DNA from: Oasisia sp. SBJ-2009
Taxonomy: Eukaryota; Annelida; Polychaeta; Sabellida; Siboglinidae
Direction: 5' to 3'
NCBI GenBank assembly: GCA_964017155.1
Contig: OZ024862.1
Location: forward strand, 33,238,691-33,302,690
DNA length: 64,000 bases
Positions 59,960 through 64,000 of the stretch are shown here, piece after piece. Within the stretch, counting starts at the first letter, position 1, and each line of letters begins with the position of its first letter. The notes under the pieces were generated by a model, which did not search any database, was not told the DNA's origin, and worked only from the letters and a program-made list of their open reading frames with translations. The position numbers and the translations under genes are program-made.

Positions 59960-60605
59960 ACGTGAATTCACGTGATCTTCCACGTGTTTAACTGGGGAAA
60001 CTGGTACGGTTCTAGTGGTACGAGTATTCACGCGAATTCACGTGTTCATACACGTGTCTAAATGGGGAAACTGGTACGGTTCTAGTGGTACGAGTATTCA
60101 CGCGAATTCACGTGTTCATACACGTGTCTAAATGGGGAAACTGGTACGGTTCTAGCGGTACGAGTATTCACGTTAATTCACGAGTTCATTCACGTGTCTA
60201 ACTGGGGAAACTGGTACGGTTCTAGCGGAACGAGTATTCACGCGAATTCACGTGTTCATTCACGTGTCTAACTGGGGGAACTGGAACGGTTCTAGCAGTA
60301 CGAGTATTCACGTTAATTCACGAGTTCATTCACGTGTCTAACTGGGGAAACTGGTACGGTTCTAGCGGTACGAGTATTCACGTTAATTCACGAGTTCATT
60401 CACGTGTCTAACTGGGGAAACTGGTACGGTTCTAGCGGTACGAGTATTCACGCGAATTCACGTGTTCGTTCACGTGTCTAACTGGGGAAACTGGTACGGT
60501 TCCAGGGGAACGAGTAGTCACGCGAGTTCACGTGTTCATTCACGTGTGTCACTGGGGAAACTTGTACGGTTCTAGGGGAACGAGTAGTCACGCGAATTCA
60601 CGTGT
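59960..60605. repeat. 70-bp minisatellite with CACGTG/GAATTC palindromes
   Basis: ctggtacggt recurs at 60001, 60071, 60141, 60211, 60281 (variant), 60351, 60421, 60491 and 60561 (variant), an exact 70-bp period. Each unit contains a cacgtg and a cgcgaattcacgtg segment. Shorter degenerate units extend left to about 59810, over the gag zinc-knuckle region. Confidence 0.95.
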
Positions 60606-60767
60606 TTGCCGCGAGAGCGGAGGTAGAAGTCTAAAATGACAATATGAAGCGACATTATGACTCGAAACGTAAGAACCATTATGACATTGTTGATCCGGAG
60701 AAACGTGACCGACTGAAGGAAGTTACACACATGTTGATGTATGCGTGGGTGAGGGGAAGGGAGCGAC

Positions 60768-61178
60768 ATGTTTTGCAAAATGTTGTCGCAGATGTTTGGT
60801 GCCGATGAAGCGGCGTTGCTGGAAGATATAATTGATTTCAAGGTTGTGCCGAGCTTGAAACAAGAGTTTGTCAATGAAAAGAACGACTTGCATATTGCTG
60901 TTATGGGCGACAAAAGTACTGGTTCGGGAGCGCCACCGTTAACGGCGAGAGAGCACAAAACGCTCCGGTGGTACGTGGTTATGCGAATCTGGATTCTCGG
61001 TTATGAATCATGTCAAGAACGCATTCCGGGGCCGGTTGACGAACAAGCGGTTGGGTGGACTTCTGCTCAAAAAGTTTGCGGAACGTTGTTGGAGAAGAAG
61101 GAACCTTTTTGTTATAACCGGCATCGGTTAGTGATGGTCCGCTTTTGTGTTAAAAACTGCAGTGTGAACATTCCTTAA
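60768..61178 (+). other. Unrecognised open frame of 136 codons
   Basis: The + strand is open from 60768 with mixed composition and higher GC than its flanks. It includes FGADEAALLEDIIDFKVVPS and PPLTAREHKTLRWYVVMRIW. An overlapping frame at about 60643-60808 reads MKRHYDSKRKNHYDIVDPEK. No family is recognised. It may be the displaced 3' part of the gypsy internal region or another element. Translation is not established. Confidence 0.35.
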
Positions 61179-61179
61179 A

Positions 61180-63519
61180 TGCACTGATAACGATAATGTT
61201 TTCAGCGAAAAAATATAAATACATACATACACACATACATACATAGTTATACATACATACATACTCCGTATGTCGTATATGCAGCAATTAAGGGTTTGGC
61301 AGTACATCTTACTTTGTATATCCTTTACAAATATGAACGCATGCAAAGCTAATTTAATACATATCGCATTAATTGTGGTGAATGTAATTTGTAGAAAAAT
61401 TGGGCGAGTTTAGATGTGTTTATTTTTATTAAATGTTTCCAATATTTTGTGCGCCACTGTAATCCGATTGTCCCGCCGTCCGCCATAGGGCCTACTACAA
61501 CACAACCAAGGGTGTACCTACACAATATTCCCTGCACATAAGTGTTTTTCAAAACTATTTTTCTTATACAAAAACCTGTTCTAAGAAAATAATCTTTAGA
61601 AGAAACAGTTCGAATATCCAAAGAAATTCCAGTCTGTGAAAATATATTCAAAACAATATTGGTTTATTTTGTAAGAAAACTATTCCAAGACATGTCTTCT
61701 CATTGTTAAGTGTAGCTTGAACTGTCAATGAACTCCGAGGTCGTTAAATTTAGCGTAGCCTGATGATACCCCAGGGAGTGACTTCAGTGATTACAGCCCC
61801 AGTTACCATGTGTCAGTCCAGCTTGCGAGTCTTGAGGCTCCCAGGCGTGGAAAACTGGAGGTAGTGAATGACCTTTGAGACTACAGTTTCCCTGCTTCTT
61901 GACTGCACTGACACATAGGACTTAAACAGAAGCACAGCTACAGTGCAGGGAGAAGGTATGTTTATATTTTGTTGTAAACCTTTGTATATTTCTAGATTAA
62001 CAAATCATTTGTGGCATGAATTTATAAGCGCACGCTTGATTCTGTGGAAACGTATATATACATTATATATGTGACCCTGTGACTTGTATGTGTATGGCAT
62101 TAAGCACAGTCACTGACTAGCGATGTTCATTATAATCACAGGCACTGCATATTAACGTTAGCCACTGCAACCCTTCCTGCTTATCTGTTTTACCCCGGCC
62201 TCTAGCGCGCTGCGGGCCCAGATATAGATAACGATGCGCACTGACGGCTGCGCAGCCGGTTGTTGTCAGATTTGCGCGCGAGATTAACGGTTTGTCTTTG
62301 TCCCGTCGTAAAATATATCTATCCGTAATGTTACCAGAAAATATGCATGGTTAGAGCGGAATTTTGTGTATGCGTGTCATTATGTTTGTTGTGATCATTT
62401 TGTTATGAGGTTTAATGCACTACAAACGGCACTACAAATTCAATTGCGTACTGATGATTATAAAGTATATAGGTATACACCAATGTACGTAAAATGCCTT
62501 TTTAATGGTATGCTTTTATTTTATAAAGGCTCATGAACTGACTGTGAATAATGAAATGTACTTTTGAATGAAGAAATATTCTTTTATATAAAACTAATTT
62601 TAAGTGTATTTTTTATCATACATATATTACATATAATCTACATGGAATCTTACATTAATTAAAAAATTGTACTTGTGTACGCGTGGAACTGGTTAGTAAC
62701 TAGCTCATTCCTTGTAGTCATTTCAAATATGTCTCAGCATATATACCAAACGGCAGTTTATTATGCATCGGTGTACCCGGGTATCGATCGCGATATACAC
62801 TGCACGGTACGGTAACATTTAAGATGCATACATATCCTTAACGCGATACGCTGTGATACACGATAGCAGTAGACTACGGTATATTTGCACTACTTTGTGA
62901 AGTAATAACCGTCCAGCTCATACGTTTGCGTATCGATAACATTGTGTAGTACTCATCATCGCAAGCCAGGGGTCGTTGCTCTATGCTACTCTACCCCTGG
63001 CCGGAATAGCGCAAATACCCACCCCAATTTCATGACGAATACCCGACTGGTGGGAATCCCAATAAAATTATAATGACCCATTCACATCCTAAACATTGCA
63101 ATGTTTTTATAACAGGAGTCGCGTGTGGCTGAAATCACCTGAAGTTATAAAAGGGATGTGCCAGGCGCGCAAGGATGGTAATATTATGTAGTACGTGTAT
63201 GCTATTTAATTATAATTTATGTAAAATCTATTTTTAATGCGCACATGCAATATGTGGACCTGATAATTATGATGGATAATGTTTTGCCTTCTCTTCGTTT
63301 AGGTAAACATTCTGGCTGTGCAGCCAGGCACCAATACGAAAAAGCAGGAATGTCGTGAGAACGATGTTTGAAAAAGTGGCTGTGCCGCAGGTCGCTTCGT
63401 GTCGCTGACCCTGTACAAATGTATAACGAGTGAGTATACATAGTGTGTTTATATAAACGGATACTGGATCAGGTCATAAGTGAACATTATGTGAATAAAA
63501 ATACATGGGCTTGAGTGCA
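61180..63519. other. Intergenic, nothing firm
   Basis: A less AT-rich stretch at 61740-61950 ends in gagaaggtatgt, a good donor context, and could be an untranslated first exon of a gene extending right. 62180-62300 is locally CpG-rich. No coding exon is supported. Confidence 0.3.
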
Positions 63520-63640
63520 ATACATAAATATCATTAAAGCAGTTATGGGGCACAAATAAAAGAATAAATAAGTCGGTAATAAAAATAAATAAATAAATAA
63601 AAATAAATGAATACATAAGTCGTGATATTTTCTGAATATG
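63520..63640 (-). repeat. Third copy of the ANKS6-intron dispersed repeat
   Basis: agcagttatggggcacaaat and the following a/t tetramer tract match 30545-30620 and, inverted, 30080-30130. Confidence 0.65.
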
Positions 63641-64000
63641 TTATTAAATTAATTATTAAAAATAGGGTATAAATACACTACAAATAGCATGTGTACAATT
63701 GTGAGTTTTATGGAATAGTTATAACATTCACATAAATATAAGATTTGTAAAAAAAAAACTAATAAAAACCGATAGCAACAATCTCCATGTATGTGCACAT
63801 TTAATATGGAAATTGTAGGTACATGTGGTGAAACAGTTGGGAGTTCCAGTTGGAAGTTTTCTGTATTGATGCATTCTTCACGTGACGTATTTACCCCATA
63901 CTAAATATCTCTCCAGGGATTCACCGTGTTGCTCAGGGAACTGAACTCTCACAGAGACTGAAATAAAACAAATCTTAAATAAATGTGTAAACTATTTCAA

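Overview
The window is nuclear DNA from an intron-rich metazoan, probably a marine invertebrate. No bacterial-style gene organisation is present. Five conserved single-copy animal genes can be rebuilt exon by exon with GT-AG junctions and matching codon phases. Introns are mostly 0.2-2 kb, and the rest is dense with microsatellites, minisatellites and many transposon classes. Minisatellites sitting exactly on exon edges resemble the intron-end 'mirage' minisatellites described in amphioxus, but this is only a hint and I do not assign a species.

Layout. 1-4.7 kb: no host gene; a LINE tail and a small inverted-repeat element. 4.9-6.6 kb (-): CMC2. 6.6-9.3 kb: upstream region shared with the next gene, containing a hAT-like MITE and a large AT satellite block. 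9.3-19.1 kb (+): CENPN, nine coding exons. 21.7-35.4 kb (-): ANKS6, seventeen coding exons, convergent with CENPN and head-to-head with RPP40. 36.4-42.1 kb (+): RPP40, eight exons. 43.0-46.9 kb: a decayed Ty3/gypsy element with both LTRs. 47.6-50.2 kb (-): EMC4, five exons. 50.3-61 kb: a nest of transposons inside one another. 61.2-64 kb: no gene recognised.

The host genes are unrelated housekeeping or ciliary functions: mitochondrial cytochrome oxidase assembly (CMC2), kinetochore (CENPN), ciliary inversin compartment (ANKS6), RNase P/MRP (RPP40) and ER membrane protein insertion (EMC4). CMC2 and CENPN are also head-to-head neighbours in human, as I recall it, which suggests old microsynteny.

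The most unusual content is of three kinds. (1) The 50.3-59.8 kb nest: a gypsy LTR is interrupted by an element with a 9-bp target duplication; that element is interrupted by a 5.7-kb TGT...ACA element with long terminal inverted repeats, a 5-bp target duplication and a spliced integrase-like gene remnant (Ginger-like), and also by a TTAA-flanked THAP-bearing Kolobok-like element. A second copy of the 9-bp-duplication element at 39.1 kb preserves both empty sites. (2) Minisatellites that multiply 5' splice sites of ANKS6 exons. (3) Several long inverted repeats inside host introns, one pair flanking a single ANKS6 exon.
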